From an uncultured Eubacteriales bacterium (GTDB lineage: Bacteria > Bacillota > Clostridia > Lachnospirales > Lachnospiraceae), in contig OMWV01000027.1 in NCBI GenBank assembly GCA_900314845.1, forward strand, positions 1 through 32,683: a DNA stretch of 32,683 nt, read 5' to 3'. Shown piece after piece: positions 24,414 to 32,115 of the stretch. The notes under the pieces are model-generated. The model was given only the letters and a program-made list of their open reading frames with translations, did not search any database and had not been told where the DNA came from. Within the stretch, counting starts at the first letter, position 1; each line of letters starts with the position of its first letter. A program made the translations under genes and the position numbers.

Positions 24414-24442
24414 ATTATACATCCACCCACAGTAAATTGCAA
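24414..24442 (-). promoter_or_regulatory. Promoter of the polysaccharide unit
   Basis: TTGCAA (24437-24442) and TATAAT (24414-24419) are separated by 17 bases on the minus strand, about 80 bases before the transferase start codon. This matches the S10 operon promoter element for element, so strong constitutive expression is plausible. The 5' leader contains only a small GTTCA/TGAAC dyad. Confidence 0.78.
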
Positions 24443-24443
24443 G

Positions 24444-24489
24444 AAATAAAGGTGCCGCATTGCTCCTTGTGGAAGCAGCTGCGGCACCT
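24444..24489 (-). terminator. Terminator of the crt-hbd unit
   Basis: On the minus strand AGGTGCCGCA pairs perfectly with TGCGGCACCT, with a further TGCTTCC/GGAGCA stem inside, followed by TTATTTCTT. It lies about 50 bases past the hbd stop and just before the next promoter. Confidence 0.85.
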
Positions 24490-24541
24490 GATATTCAACT
24501 GTTGTGTTCAGATGTAAGTCTGTACCATCACAGGCAGGGAA

Positions 24542-25372
24542 TCAATACTTGTAGAAGCCCTCTCCTGTTTTTCTTCCGAGCTTTCCGCCACGAACCATCT
24601 TCTTGAGGAGCGGAGCCGGACGATACTTGGGATCGCCAAACTCTGTGTAGAGAACGTTCATGATAGCAAGGCAAACATCAAGACCGATCAGGTCAGCCAG
24701 TTCAAGAGGGCCCATGGGATGGTTTGCGCCAAGCTTCATAGCTGTATCGATACCCTCTGCACTTGCGAGGCCGTCTGCATAGATCTGGATACCTTCGTTG
24801 CAGTAAGGGATGAGGATTCTGTTAACTACGAATCCGGGGCCTTCCTTAACAACTACAGGGCTCTTGCCGATCTCTTTAGCGATCTCAACAACCTTGTCAA
24901 CTGTCTCCTGAGGAGTGTTGATTCCGGGGATAACCTCGATGAGCTTCATAACAGGTGCAGGATTGAAGAAATGCATACCGATGAGCGGTCTGCCAAGGCC
25001 TGCGCCGATCTCTGTGATAGAAAGTGATGATGTGTTTGTTGCGAAGATAGTCTCAGGCTTGCAGATCTTGTCAAGTTCCTGGAATGTCTCGCGCTTGATC
25101 TTCATATTCTCGATAGCAGCTTCAACAACGAGGTCAGCGTCGCCAACGATGTCCTTAAGGCCTGTAGAGATCCTTGCAAGAATAGCATCAGCATCTTCCT
25201 GAGCCATCTTGCCCTTCTTTACTCTGCCGGCAAAAGACTTCTCGATCTTCTTCTTGCCGCCTGCAGCGAGCTCTTCTGTGATATCTGTTAAATAAACTTC
25301 GTATCCCTTCTGAGCAAATGCCTGGCCGATGCCTGATCCCATTGTTCCAGCGCCGATTACTGCAACTTTCAT
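24542..25372 (-). CDS. hbd: 3-hydroxybutyryl-CoA dehydrogenase
   Basis: Hbd reduces acetoacetyl-CoA to 3-hydroxybutyryl-CoA in clostridial butyrate formation. The 276-residue protein has an N-terminal dinucleotide fold, [10 protein letters not shown] at residues 7-16. The catalytic region includes [10 protein letters not shown]134 and E146 in [19 protein letters not shown]. The C-terminal domain begins near [20 protein letters not shown]. The end [10 protein letters not shown] is typical of the short bacterial enzyme. It lies 110 bases after crt with a hairpin between. The usual partners bcd, etfB, etfA and thl are not in the window. Whether the unit makes butyrate or serves a reverse route depends on genes elsewhere. 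Confidence 0.94.
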   Translation of the reverse strand: MKVAVIGAGTMGSGIGQAFAQKGYEVYLTDITEELAAGGKKKIEKSFAGRVKKGKMAQEDADAILARISTGLKDIVGDADLVVEAAIENMKIKRETFQELDKICKPETIFATNTSSLSITEIGAGLGRPLIGMHFFNPAPVMKLIEVIPGINTPQETVDKVVEIAKEIGKSPVVVKEGPGFVVNRILIPYCNEGIQIYADGLASAEGIDTAMKLGANHPMGPLELADLIGLDVCLAIMNVLYTEFGDPKYRPAPLLKKMVRGGKLGRKTGEGFYKY

Positions 25373-25410
25373 AATGTTTACCTCCTTAGACTTACAACAT
25401 AAATTTCTAT

Positions 25411-25460
25411 TTAAAGGCCCGGATACATACCGGCGCCAGCCGCGCGCTGCAGCCGGGCCT
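25411..25460 (-). terminator. Hairpin between crt and hbd, partial terminator or stabiliser
   Basis: On the minus strand AGGCCCGG pairs with CCGGGCCT around a GC-rich 30-base interior, followed by TTAAATAG. The T-run is short, so read-through into hbd is expected. It may lower hbd expression relative to crt or protect the crt message. Confidence 0.5.
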
Positions 25461-25482
25461 CAGGAATCTGTTTGTGAACGAT

Positions 25483-26259
25483 TTACTTATTGATGAAGTT
25501 CTTCTCTTTGCGCTTCTCGATGAAAGCTGTCATGCCTTCTATCTGATCATGTGTCTGGAAGCAGCTTCCGAATGCCTTCTCCTCGATAACGATAGCCTGG
25601 TCGATGTCTACCTGAAGGCCATCGTTGATCGCCTTCTTACTTGCGCGTACAGCGATGGGAGCGTTGGAAGCGATCTTCCTTGCCAGCTTCTCGGCCTCGG
25701 ACATAAGGTCTGCCTGGGAATAAACTTCATTCACAAGGCCGATCTCTTTTGCTCTGTCAGCCTTGATGTTCTTAGCCGCATAGACGATCTCCTTAGCGAT
25801 GCCGGGAGCAACGATGCGGGCAAGTCTCTGTGTTCCTCCGAATCCGGGAGTGATGCCAAGGCCTACCTCGGGCTGACCGAATACGGCATTGTCGGAGCAG
25901 ATCCTGATATCACAGCTCATAGCAAGCTCGTTGCCGCCGCCGAGAGCGAATCCGTTTACTGCTGCGATAGTAGGGATGGGAAGGGTCTCGATCTTTCTGA
26001 ACGTATCATTGCCTCTCTTGCCCCATGCCTCACCCTGCTCTTTTGTAAGGGTGCTCATCTCAACGATATCAGCGCCTGCTACAAATGACTTCTCGCCGGA
26101 ACCTGTGATGATCACGGCTCTTATTGTATCAAGATCAATGTTGTCGATCACGGGATTGAGATCATCAAAAACCTCAGAGTTGAGAGCATTCAATGCCTTA
26201 GGGCGATTGATGGTGATGATAGCAATGTTGTCCTTAACTTCATATAAAACTGTAGACAT
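25483..26259 (-). CDS. crt: Crotonase / short-chain enoyl-CoA hydratase
   Basis: Crt interconverts 3-hydroxybutyryl-CoA and crotonyl-CoA, the step next to Hbd. The 258-residue protein has the crotonase fold signatures. AGADIVEMS (61-69) and FALGGGNELAMSCDIRI (104-120) form the oxyanion region. The two catalytic glutamates are E111 and E131 (GQPEVGLGITPGFGGTQRLA). The C-terminal helix ends with FIEKRKEKNFINK. The start ATG at 26259 lies after GGAAAGG. It is the first gene of a two-gene unit with a promoter overlapped by an inverted repeat. Other crotonase-family activities cannot be excluded, but the hbd partner supports Crt. Confidence 0.93.
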   Translation of the reverse strand: MSTVLYEVKDNIAIITINRPKALNALNSEVFDDLNPVIDNIDLDTIRAVIITGSGEKSFVAGADIVEMSTLTKEQGEAWGKRGNDTFRKIETLPIPTIAAVNGFALGGGNELAMSCDIRICSDNAVFGQPEVGLGITPGFGGTQRLARIVAPGIAKEIVYAAKNIKADRAKEIGLVNEVYSQADLMSEAEKLARKIASNAPIAVRASKKAINDGLQVDIDQAIVIEEKAFGSCFQTHDQIEGMTAFIEKRKEKNFINK

Positions 26260-26348
26260 TTACTTTTCCTTTCCAACCAAATGCCGCAAAAAGAGACCTT
26301 AAACTCTATCTGCATATGATCATTTTATACAAATACAATCAGTCACTG

Positions 26349-26388
26349 AAAGTATTTTACAACATATTTTGCCACAAGTAAATACTTT
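26349..26388 (-). promoter_or_regulatory. crt promoter within an inverted repeat (candidate operator)
   Basis: TTTACT (26377-26382) and TAAAAT (26354-26359) are separated by 17 bases on the minus strand. The arms AAAGTATTTTAC (26349-26360) and GTAAATACTTT (26378-26388) form an inverted repeat, with one extra T, that covers both boxes. A repressor binding here would block the promoter. The sequence does not match the redox regulator Rex consensus (TTGTTAA-4-TTAACAA), so the regulator is unknown. Confidence 0.5.
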
Positions 26389-26399
26389 GACAATTATTT

Positions 26400-26600
26400 T
26401 CCGCAGATTTCGTGTATTTATTAAAATAATAGTTCGCATAGAAAGGATTTTTGGCGTTTTGAACTGTTATTTCTGCAAACGGGGACATTTGGTCGACCTA
26501 TTCTGGTTAAATTATTGTCAATATATGGAATAAGGGCCCGCCGGAACCAGGTCGAAAAACTGTATTCCCGGCCCGGTCTGTCTCCCTGTATGACGAATAT
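26400..26600. other. Gap without a gene between crt promoter and tRNA array
   Basis: No reading frame with a ribosome binding site is seen here. A GC-rich, imperfect dyad around 26535-26578 (GGGCCGGGAA with TTCCGGCGGGCCC on the minus strand) follows the array terminator. It could be a second, weaker terminator. The rest is AT-rich and shows no clear structure. Confidence 0.4.
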
Positions 26601-26633
26601 AAAAAAGCCGCCTGTTAAATCTCAACAAACGGC
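26601..26633 (-). terminator. Terminator of the left tRNA array
   Basis: On the minus strand GCCGTTTGTT pairs with AACAGGCGGC (two G-T pairs) around a 7-base loop, followed by six T residues. It lies 12 bases after the last tRNA. Confidence 0.85.
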
Positions 26634-26645
26634 CATAAATCTTTA

Positions 26646-26727
26646 TGCGGATAACAGGACTTGAACCTGCACGTCTTCTGACAATAGATCCTAAGTCTAT
26701 CGCGTCTGCCAGTTCCGCCATATCCGC
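26646..26727 (-). tRNA. tRNA-Leu (anticodon TAG)
   Basis: An 82-base class II tRNA with a long variable arm. The acceptor GCGGATA pairs with TATCCGC, the T arm contains GGTTCAAGTCC and the anticodon loop is ACTTAGG. It is last in the five-gene array. The 3' CCA is not encoded. Confidence 0.95.
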
Positions 26728-26784
26728 AGATAAACAAATGCAGCCCGCCGGCAGAAAAGACTGTCTGAGCGAACTGCTCCCTCA

Positions 26785-26857
26785 TGAGACATCCGGGGTT
26801 CGAACCCGGGACACCTAGATTAAAAGTCTAGTGCTCTACCAACTGAGCTAATATCCC
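26785..26857 (-). tRNA. tRNA-Lys (anticodon TTT)
   Basis: A 73-base cloverleaf with D arm AGCTCAGTTGGTAGAGC, anticodon stem CTAGA/TCTAG around CTTTTAA and T arm CGGGTTCGAACCCCG. The acceptor has two G-T pairs. The 3' CCA is not encoded. Confidence 0.95.
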
Positions 26858-26885
26858 AAATATGTTCAGTATGACTCTCCCAAAA

Positions 26886-26958
26886 CTGGGCTAGTTGGAT
26901 TCGAACCAACGCAATGCAGGAGTCAAAGTCCTGTGCCTTACCTCTTGGCGATAGCCCA
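26886..26958 (-). tRNA. tRNA-Gln (anticodon TTG)
   Basis: A 73-base cloverleaf. Acceptor TGGGCTA pairs with TAGCCCA, the D arm is CGCCAAGAGGTAAGGC, the anticodon loop is CTTTGAC and the T arm is GTTGGTTCGAATCCAAC. The start TGGG and the D arm are typical of glutamine tRNA. The 3' CCA is not encoded. Confidence 0.95.
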
Positions 26959-27027
26959 AAATCCTTACATACTTTACGCGGCATCTGCCGCAGATATCAC
27001 GGACCAGTATGAGAATCCATGAAAAAA

Positions 27028-27102
27028 GGTGGATACAGGGACTCGAACCCTGGGCCTCCAGAGCCACAATCTGGCGCGCTAGCCAACTGCGCTATACCCA
27101 CC
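27028..27102 (-). tRNA. tRNA-His (anticodon GTG)
   Basis: A 75-base cloverleaf with the extra G at position -1 paired to C73, giving an eight-pair acceptor stem (GGTGGGTA with TATCCACC), the identity mark of histidine tRNA. The anticodon loop is TTGTGGC. The gene end is followed directly by six T residues and no CCA is encoded. Confidence 0.95.
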
Positions 27103-27139
27103 ACAGTAAAAATATATCTCATCTGTGATACATGAGAAA

Positions 27140-27213
<74 letters not shown>

Positions 27214-27270
27214 ATGTAATATGGACATCCGGATGAGCAGAGAAGCTCCGCCGTCCGTGACGCAAATAAC

Positions 27271-27299
27271 ATTGTATATGATAAGACGTGGATTGTCAA
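27271..27299 (-). promoter_or_regulatory. Promoter of the left tRNA array
   Basis: On the minus strand TTGACA (27294-27299) and TACAAT (27271-27276) are separated by 17 bases, starting about 50 bases before tRNA-Arg. The GC-rich discriminator and spacer region fit a stable-RNA promoter. Confidence 0.85.
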
Positions 27300-27323
27300 G
27301 GCATTTATCATAAAAATATTTCG

Positions 27324-27354
27324 AAAAAGAGCGGGGCAAGAGGGAGCTGCTCCC
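27324..27354 (-). terminator. Possible terminator after the phosphoesterase gene
   Basis: GGGAG pairs with CTCCC around a 3-base loop 9 bases past the stop codon. GAGC further out could pair with GCTC before TTTTTC. The structure is weak and the T-run is displaced, so this call is tentative. Confidence 0.4.
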
Positions 27355-27362
27355 GGGCCGGC

Positions 27363-27848
27363 CTAGCGGTCCAGATACTCGATGAAGGGATGCAGGTCTC
27401 CGTGCCTGTCCACATCGACCACAGCATAGGAAGGCCTTTTATTGTCCTGCCTGGGTTTTGATATGCTGCCCGGATTGATCAGAAGGATCCCGTCCTCCTC
27501 CTCTATCAGGGGCCTGTGGGTATGGCCGAACATGGCGCAGCTGCATCCGTTCATCTTCGCCGCCTGACGGATAAGGCCCGTTCCATAGGTCACTTCAAAT
27601 GTGTGGCCATGAGCGATCAGGACCTTATGCCGGCCCAGCTTTATGATTTTCTGGCGGGGCAGTCTTGAAAAATAATCACTGTTTCCCGCGATCATCTCGA
27701 CGGGGCAGGGCGCAAAATCCCCCAGCAGGCCCTCGCTGCCCTCCAGATCACCCAGATGAATGATCATGTCGAGGGGACTGACCTTCTGCAGAGCCTTCTC
27801 CATATAGGAATTTTTGCCATGTGAATCACTGAGTACAAGAATTCTCAT
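27363..27848 (-). CDS. YfcE/MJ0936-family metallophosphoesterase
   Basis: This 161-residue protein is a small calcineurin-like phosphodiesterase. Metal-binding motifs in order are DSHG at residues 8-11, GD at 33-34, GNSD at 55-58, HGH at 80-82 and GHTH at 108-111, followed by NPGS. Family members hydrolyse phosphodiesters in vitro with Mn2+; the biological substrate is usually unknown. It has no signal peptide and should be cytoplasmic. It follows rdgB by 32 bases, a pairing frequent in Firmicutes, and is last in a unit with an rRNA methyltransferase and a peptidase. Confidence 0.92.
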   Translation of the reverse strand: MRILVLSDSHGKNSYMEKALQKVSPLDMIIHLGDLEGSEGLLGDFAPCPVEMIAGNSDYFSRLPRQKIIKLGRHKVLIAHGHTFEVTYGTGLIRQAAKMNGCSCAMFGHTHRPLIEEEDGILLINPGSISKPRQDNKRPSYAVVDVDRHGDLHPFIEYLDR

Positions 27849-27880
27849 TTTCCGCTCTTACCCCGTGTCTGCCTCTTATC

Positions 27881-28486
27881 TCAAGCCTCTATTCCAAAAT
27901 AATCCTCCAGCACCGGCTTTATCTTCTTAAGGGCCCTGCCCCTGTGGCTTATCCTGTTCTTCTCGACCGGATCAAGCTGGGCTGTCGTGCAGCCTCTCTC
28001 AGGCAGGACAAATATGGGATCATAGCCAAAGCCATTCTCCCCTTCCTGGGCATAGCCGATCCTGCCCTCTATGGTTCCTCTTACCGTGACAGTCTCCCTG
28101 TCGGGAAATGCAGCCGCGACCGCGCAGACGAACCTGGCTGTCCTTTTTTCATCCGGCACACCCTCCAGTCTTCCGAGCAGGGCCTTGTTCTTGACGTCAT
28201 AGGAAGTATCCTCCCCCAGATATCTGGCCGAGTAGATGCCGGGCTCCCCTCCCAGATAATCGATCTCCAGGCCGGAATCATCTGCCAGGACGACAGCATG
28301 GGTCAGCTTCTGGATCGTCTCCGCCTTTATGACAGCATTTTCCTCAAAACTTGTGCCGTCCTCCACGACATTTACATGGATCCCGGCATCCTTGAGTGAA
28401 AGGATCTCCACCGGAAAATTCTGCAGGATCTCTCTGATCTCCCGCATCTTGCCTTCATTTTTTGTGGCAAATATTATCTTGCGCAT
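27881..28486 (-). CDS. rdgB: XTP/dITP pyrophosphatase (RdgB/HAM1)
   Basis: RdgB removes non-canonical purine nucleotides such as dITP and XTP by cleaving them to the monophosphate, preventing mutagenic incorporation. The 201-residue protein has the conserved IIFATKNEGKMREIREIL near its start, VLADDSGLEIDYLGGEPGIY and SARYLGED in the middle, and ENGFGYDPIFVLPE and ISHRGRALKK near the end. Length is typical. It follows the peptidase gene by 18 bases and precedes the phosphoesterase gene, so all are probably on one transcript. Confidence 0.95.
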   Translation of the reverse strand: MRKIIFATKNEGKMREIREILQNFPVEILSLKDAGIHVNVVEDGTSFEENAVIKAETIQKLTHAVVLADDSGLEIDYLGGEPGIYSARYLGEDTSYDVKNKALLGRLEGVPDEKRTARFVCAVAAAFPDRETVTVRGTIEGRIGYAQEGENGFGYDPIFVLPERGCTTAQLDPVEKNRISHRGRALKKIKPVLEDYFGIEA

Positions 28487-28504
28487 ATTTTTATGGCCTC
28501 CCTA

Positions 28505-30181
28505 TCATTGCCCGGCCTTTTTTGTGCAGGCCTTGAGGCAGACATTGCAGTCGGAATCCGTCTCTGTGCGGGTCCAGTCCCTGCCGTCGCTGCTCATATA
28601 ACTCTCCCCGTCCGATATGTCGGCATTTTGTGATATTTTGTTCTCCCTGTACTCTATGGCCACGGGATGCTTTGATCCCTTTGTATAGATATCCACGATC
28701 AGGGCAAACTTCCTGCCGCCGGCCAGCTTTACCGGATGATCAAATTTTATCGTAAAATATCCCTTGCCGGCCAGATATCCGCTCTGGACCGGGCTGGCAT
28801 TTTCAAGGGAGCTGACTCCCTGAAAATCAGGGACTGCATAGATATCATACCAGCTGTCCGGGGCCGTGGAGTAGAAACCGGCAGCGGCCAGGGACTCTCC
28901 CTTTTCTGCCCGGTAAACGCAGGCAAATTCTGCTTCCGGGCTGTCGTAGCCTATGGAGCCTGTCCAGCCCAGCAGGTCTGACTGGCATATCCTTGCGTAA
29001 TTGTCTGTATCCTCCACTCCTGTCGCCGCTGCTCCGTATATCCCTATGTTGGGATCGTCGTAGGATATATAAAAATATCCGCTGTCGCCGAAGCCCTCGC
29101 CCCAGCTGTTTTTGCAGATAAAGGCTCCGTCATGGGCAGCTGCCGGCTTAAAATTCCCGGCAGGATAGGAATCGTCCCAGCCGACGATATTTACATCGTG
29201 ATTGCATTCTCTGCTCTGAGGGCAGTAAAAGGCAGCCGCCTTCCTGTTATAATATTGGGCCAGGGACTGAGCGTCCTGGGGACAGTATATGGATGTCTGC
29301 ACGGCCCCGTAATCCCTGACCAGCCTCTTTATCTGGTCAAAATCCCTGTTATTAAGGATGACAGCATCCTGCAGGTGGACCGCCGGCTTTGCGTTTTCCG
29401 GGGAGACGCCGTCCCCGTAGGGATCGTCCTCTTCCTTTACCGGGCCTCTCCAGGCAGCCATGTAGGCCAGAGCCATATTGTAGTCTCCGCCTTCCCCCTC
29501 TACTGAAAATCCGTTTTTGTGGACAAGGTGGTCCTCGGAAAGTTTTATCTGCCGGTCGGGCAGCAGGGCTGATTCCACGCAGGAGACAGCGGCAAATGCC
29601 CAGCAGCTCCCCCAGCTGCCCTGGTCGCTGACCGGCGAGACCCTTCCCTCATCTCTGAGATCAAAGGAGGCGGGCAGGCTCTTTTTCCTGCTCTGCGGGG
29701 AAGTCAGGCTCATCAGTCTCTCCTTCTCGTCCCATTTCAGGGAATATCCCAGGGCGCCTGCCGCCTGGCCGGCGTCGATGAAGGAATCCTCCACAAAGTC
29801 CAGATGAGTTTTCCCGGCATCCGGGTCCGTGTCCGGGCTTCCATCCGGCTCTGAATGGGAGCTCATGTCGACTCCGTCATCCTGCCAGGAGACACAGCAT
29901 TTAAAAATATCGTTGAGCGCGTCTGCGCGGATCAGCAGCTTCATATCGTCGGACATGATAACCAGCCCTTTCCCGGACAGACGGTTTCTCTTTCCATCCA
30001 CTTCCAGGGCGATGCCGGCCTCATTGATCCTTTTGGCCTGCGATGACTTATAGAGGTTCTGCAGAGCCGAAGACCTGTTTCCTTTAAAAAGGCCCTGTCC
30101 CTTTTCCCCCATACAGGCTGTCAGAGTCAGCAGAACAAATAAGGCCGCGGTTCCTGCCGCCAAACGTATCCTATTCTTCAA
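28505..30181 (-). CDS. Papain-like (C1) cysteine peptidase lipoprotein with lectin-like C-terminal domain
   Basis: A 558-residue exported protein. The N-terminus has a signal peptide with lipobox LTAC, so C23 should be lipidated and the protein anchored to the outer membrane face. Residues 50-160 loosely resemble a copper-amine-oxidase-type N-terminal domain (weak). The peptidase domain, about 170-390, has Q187 (VSDQGSW), C193 (GSCWAF), H328 (CNHDVNIVGWD) and N358 (CKNSWGEGF), the full papain set. Residues 400-545 resemble the lectin-like domain found behind clostridial C1 peptidases. The start is TTG at 30181, directly after the methyltransferase stop. An aspartate-rich linker lies near 113-122. 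Its target is unknown. It is unusual beside two housekeeping enzymes. Confidence 0.88.
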   Translation of the reverse strand: MKNRIRLAAGTAALFVLLTLTACMGEKGQGLFKGNRSSALQNLYKSSQAKRINEAGIALEVDGKRNRLSGKGLVIMSDDMKLLIRADALNDIFKCCVSWQDDGVDMSSHSEPDGSPDTDPDAGKTHLDFVEDSFIDAGQAAGALGYSLKWDEKERLMSLTSPQSRKKSLPASFDLRDEGRVSPVSDQGSWGSCWAFAAVSCVESALLPDRQIKLSEDHLVHKNGFSVEGEGGDYNMALAYMAAWRGPVKEEDDPYGDGVSPENAKPAVHLQDAVILNNRDFDQIKRLVRDYGAVQTSIYCPQDAQSLAQYYNRKAAAFYCPQSRECNHDVNIVGWDDSYPAGNFKPAAAHDGAFICKNSWGEGFGDSGYFYISYDDPNIGIYGAAATGVEDTDNYARICQSDLLGWTGSIGYDSPEAEFACVYRAEKGESLAAAGFYSTAPDSWYDIYAVPDFQGVSSLENASPVQSGYLAGKGYFTIKFDHPVKLAGGRKFALIVDIYTKGSKHPVAIEYRENKISQNADISDGESYMSSDGRDWTRTETDSDCNVCLKACTKKAGQ

Positions 30182-31339
30182 TTAGTCCACCCGCCTGCCC
30201 TGTCTGGGCGGCTTGGGCCCCATGAACTGATAAAAATAGGTCCTTATCATGCCGTTATAGATCTTGCGGTTTTTGTCCGCCTTGCGGCCTATATATCTCT
30301 CGGCATCCTCATAGGCTGTCAATATAAAACAGGACCAGCTGTCCAGGCTGGAAAATGCTCTTCCGATCTCTCTGTAAAGGCCGGGCAGGGCGTCCTTCTC
30401 CTCAAGCCTCTCGCCGTAGGGAGGATTTGTTATGATAAATCCATATTTCTTCTGGCTGCTCAGCTGGCTGACCGGCCTCTGCTGGAAATGGATATAGCGG
30501 TCGACCCCGGCCATCCGGGCATTTGCCATGGAGTTCTTCACTGCCTCCGGGTCTATATCATAGCCCTGGATGTTCATATCCACATCCTCGCGGATCAGAT
30601 CATTCGCCTCTGTGACAGCCTCATACCATGCCTTCTTGGGGATCAGATGCTTCCAGGCTTCGGCCGTGAAAGACCTGTCCATGCCCGGAGCTATATTGGC
30701 TCCGATCATGGCCGCCTCAATGGGAAATGTCCCGCTTCCGCAGAAGGGATCTATCAGGATCCGGTCCTTATGCCAGGGGGTGAGCTGGATGAGAGCCGCC
30801 GCCAGGGTCTCGGAGACAGGCGCCTTGCCTGTCATCTTCCTGTATCCTCTCTTGTGCAGGGACTCGCCCGTCGTATCCAGGGCGATCGTAACCTCATCGT
30901 TCAGGATGAAGACGCGGATGGGGAAAATGTCCCCCGTCTCCTTAAACCAGCTGGTCTTGTAGGTCTGGCTGAGCTTATCCACGATTGCTTTCTTCACGAT
31001 GGACTGAATATCAGAGCTGCTGAAAAGCTTGCTTCTTGCCGTAGAAGCCTTTGTCACCCAGAACTTGCCGTCCTCCGGGATAAACTGCTCCCAGGCCAGA
31101 GCCTTTGTGCCCTCAAAGAGCTCGTCAAATGTCTGAGCCCGGAATCTGCCGACGCAGAGAAGGACCCTCTCTGCCGATCTGAGAAATATATTGGCCCTGG
31201 CGATGGCGCCGGCGTCTCCCCGGAAAAAAATCCTTCCATTCTCGACGCTGCTGATCTCGTAACCCAGAGAGAGGATCTCCCTCTTGAGCACTGCCTCCGT
31301 CCCGAAATGACAGGGCACCGCATACTCAAATGTATCCAT
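30182..31339 (-). CDS. THUMP-domain class I rRNA methyltransferase (RlmL N-terminal type)
   Basis: This 385-residue enzyme should methylate guanine N2 in 23S rRNA. An N-terminal ferredoxin-like and THUMP RNA-binding region spans residues 1-160. It is followed by a Rossmann methyltransferase domain with DPFCGSGTFPIEAA at about 197-210 and the catalytic NPPYGERL at 305-312. It corresponds to the first half of enterobacterial RlmKL and to the B. subtilis YpsC group; the RlmK half is not present. The exact target base is inferred from the family. The stop TAA directly touches the TTG of the next gene. The 83-base gap upstream holds a TTTACA but no good -10 box. Confidence 0.92.
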   Translation of the reverse strand: MDTFEYAVPCHFGTEAVLKREILSLGYEISSVENGRIFFRGDAGAIARANIFLRSAERVLLCVGRFRAQTFDELFEGTKALAWEQFIPEDGKFWVTKASTARSKLFSSSDIQSIVKKAIVDKLSQTYKTSWFKETGDIFPIRVFILNDEVTIALDTTGESLHKRGYRKMTGKAPVSETLAAALIQLTPWHKDRILIDPFCGSGTFPIEAAMIGANIAPGMDRSFTAEAWKHLIPKKAWYEAVTEANDLIREDVDMNIQGYDIDPEAVKNSMANARMAGVDRYIHFQQRPVSQLSSQKKYGFIITNPPYGERLEEKDALPGLYREIGRAFSSLDSWSCFILTAYEDAERYIGRKADKNRKIYNGMIRTYFYQFMGPKPPRQGRRVD

Positions 31340-31422
31340 AAAAACCTGCTTTCCCTTGTTTTGTCAAAATTTATTTAGAATCATTTTAAACTCTTTGTAA
31401 ACATCTGGCAAGACGCAGCCGC

Positions 31423-32010
31423 CTATGCTTTAATATTCCTCTCGATATCCGCCGGATAGGATCCCTTTCTCAGCAGGTGCCTGACATAGGCAAATGTCTT
31501 ATCCTCCCCGTATACGGCCAGCATCTTGAGCAGCCGCTCCAACAGGGCCCTCGTCTGGGGATGGATGGTGATAAATCTGCTCATCCTGTGATAATACTCC
31601 CAGGGACTTCTATCCGTATATTTTTCCTTCTGATATGTCTTGCAGGCGGCTATCCTGTCGGCAAACATCTCCCCCACATAGCGGACCGGCATCTTCACGC
31701 CCTCTATCTTCCACCCATGCCGGGGTGAAACATCTGTCCAATACTCATAGTGGTGCTTGTTATGGCCTTTGTGATGCAGCCAGGCCGGGGAAAATCCTCT
31801 CTCTTCCCTCTCCGCCGCGTTCGGGCTTCTGTCTCCCTGATAATGGAGGACTCCTGTGCGGAATTCTTCCGGAGCATACTTTGACAGATCATGGGTCAGA
31901 CCCTGCCAGTAGAGGCCAAGCTGAAAGCAGATCCTGCACACCTCCGCCCTGTGCTCACTTATCGTCTTAAAATGCCCGCAGGCAGATCTTATATATTTTC
32001 CGTATTTCAT
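31423..32010 (-). CDS. DUF5662 family protein of unknown function
   Basis: A 195-residue cytoplasmic protein of the DUF5662 family as I recall it. Conserved stretches are HFKTISEHRAEVCRICFQLG and LYWQGLTHDLSKYAPEEF (about residues 12-49). RSPNAAEREERGFSPAWLHH and KGHNKHHYEYW follow at about 61-91. The many histidines and acidic residues (THDLSKY, WLHHKGHNKHHYEYW) could bind a metal, as in HD-type or ferritin-like proteins, but no such relationship is proven. I placed the start at ATG 32010 because GGAGAG precedes it by 9 bases; the ATG at 32037 has no such site. A TATAAT at 32058-32063 suggests that it has its own promoter. It heads the methyltransferase-peptidase-rdgB gene series. Confidence 0.75.
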   Translation of the reverse strand: MKYGKYIRSACGHFKTISEHRAEVCRICFQLGLYWQGLTHDLSKYAPEEFRTGVLHYQGDRSPNAAEREERGFSPAWLHHKGHNKHHYEYWTDVSPRHGWKIEGVKMPVRYVGEMFADRIAACKTYQKEKYTDRSPWEYYHRMSRFITIHPQTRALLERLLKMLAVYGEDKTFAYVRHLLRKGSYPADIERNIKA

Positions 32011-32057
32011 AAGATTATTCTCTCCATGCCTTATCATCTGAAGATCTATACAGAGCT

Positions 32058-32063
32058 ATTATA
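32058..32063 (-). promoter_or_regulatory. Candidate -10 box upstream of the DUF5662 gene
   Basis: A perfect TATAAT lies about 48 bases before the start codon. The expected -35 position falls inside the GC-rich hairpin at 32072-32088 and shows no TTGACA-like sequence, so an activator or an extended element may be needed. Confidence 0.45.
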
Positions 32064-32067
32064 CACT

Positions 32068-32088
32068 AAAAGCCGCCCGGCCGGCGGC
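32068..32088 (-). terminator. Second terminator downstream of the right tRNA array
   Basis: On the minus strand GCCGCC pairs with GGCGGC around a 5-base loop, followed by TTTTAG. It backs up the stronger terminator at 32116-32145 and overlaps the likely promoter region of the next gene. Confidence 0.6.
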
Positions 32089-32115
32089 AATGTCTGATAT
32101 TCGTTTAAATCATTT

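Noticed and set aside
26518-26721. 67-residue frame starting MAELADAIDLGS
   Set aside because: It is translated from the tRNA-Leu gene and its terminator. MAELADA-type peptides are a well-known artefact of tRNA-Leu sequences.
27028-27102. tRNA-His acceptor end plus six T residues as a terminator
   Set aside because: The T-run follows the mature 3' end, but the downstream tRNAs belong to the same array, and a proper terminator closes the array at 26601-26633.
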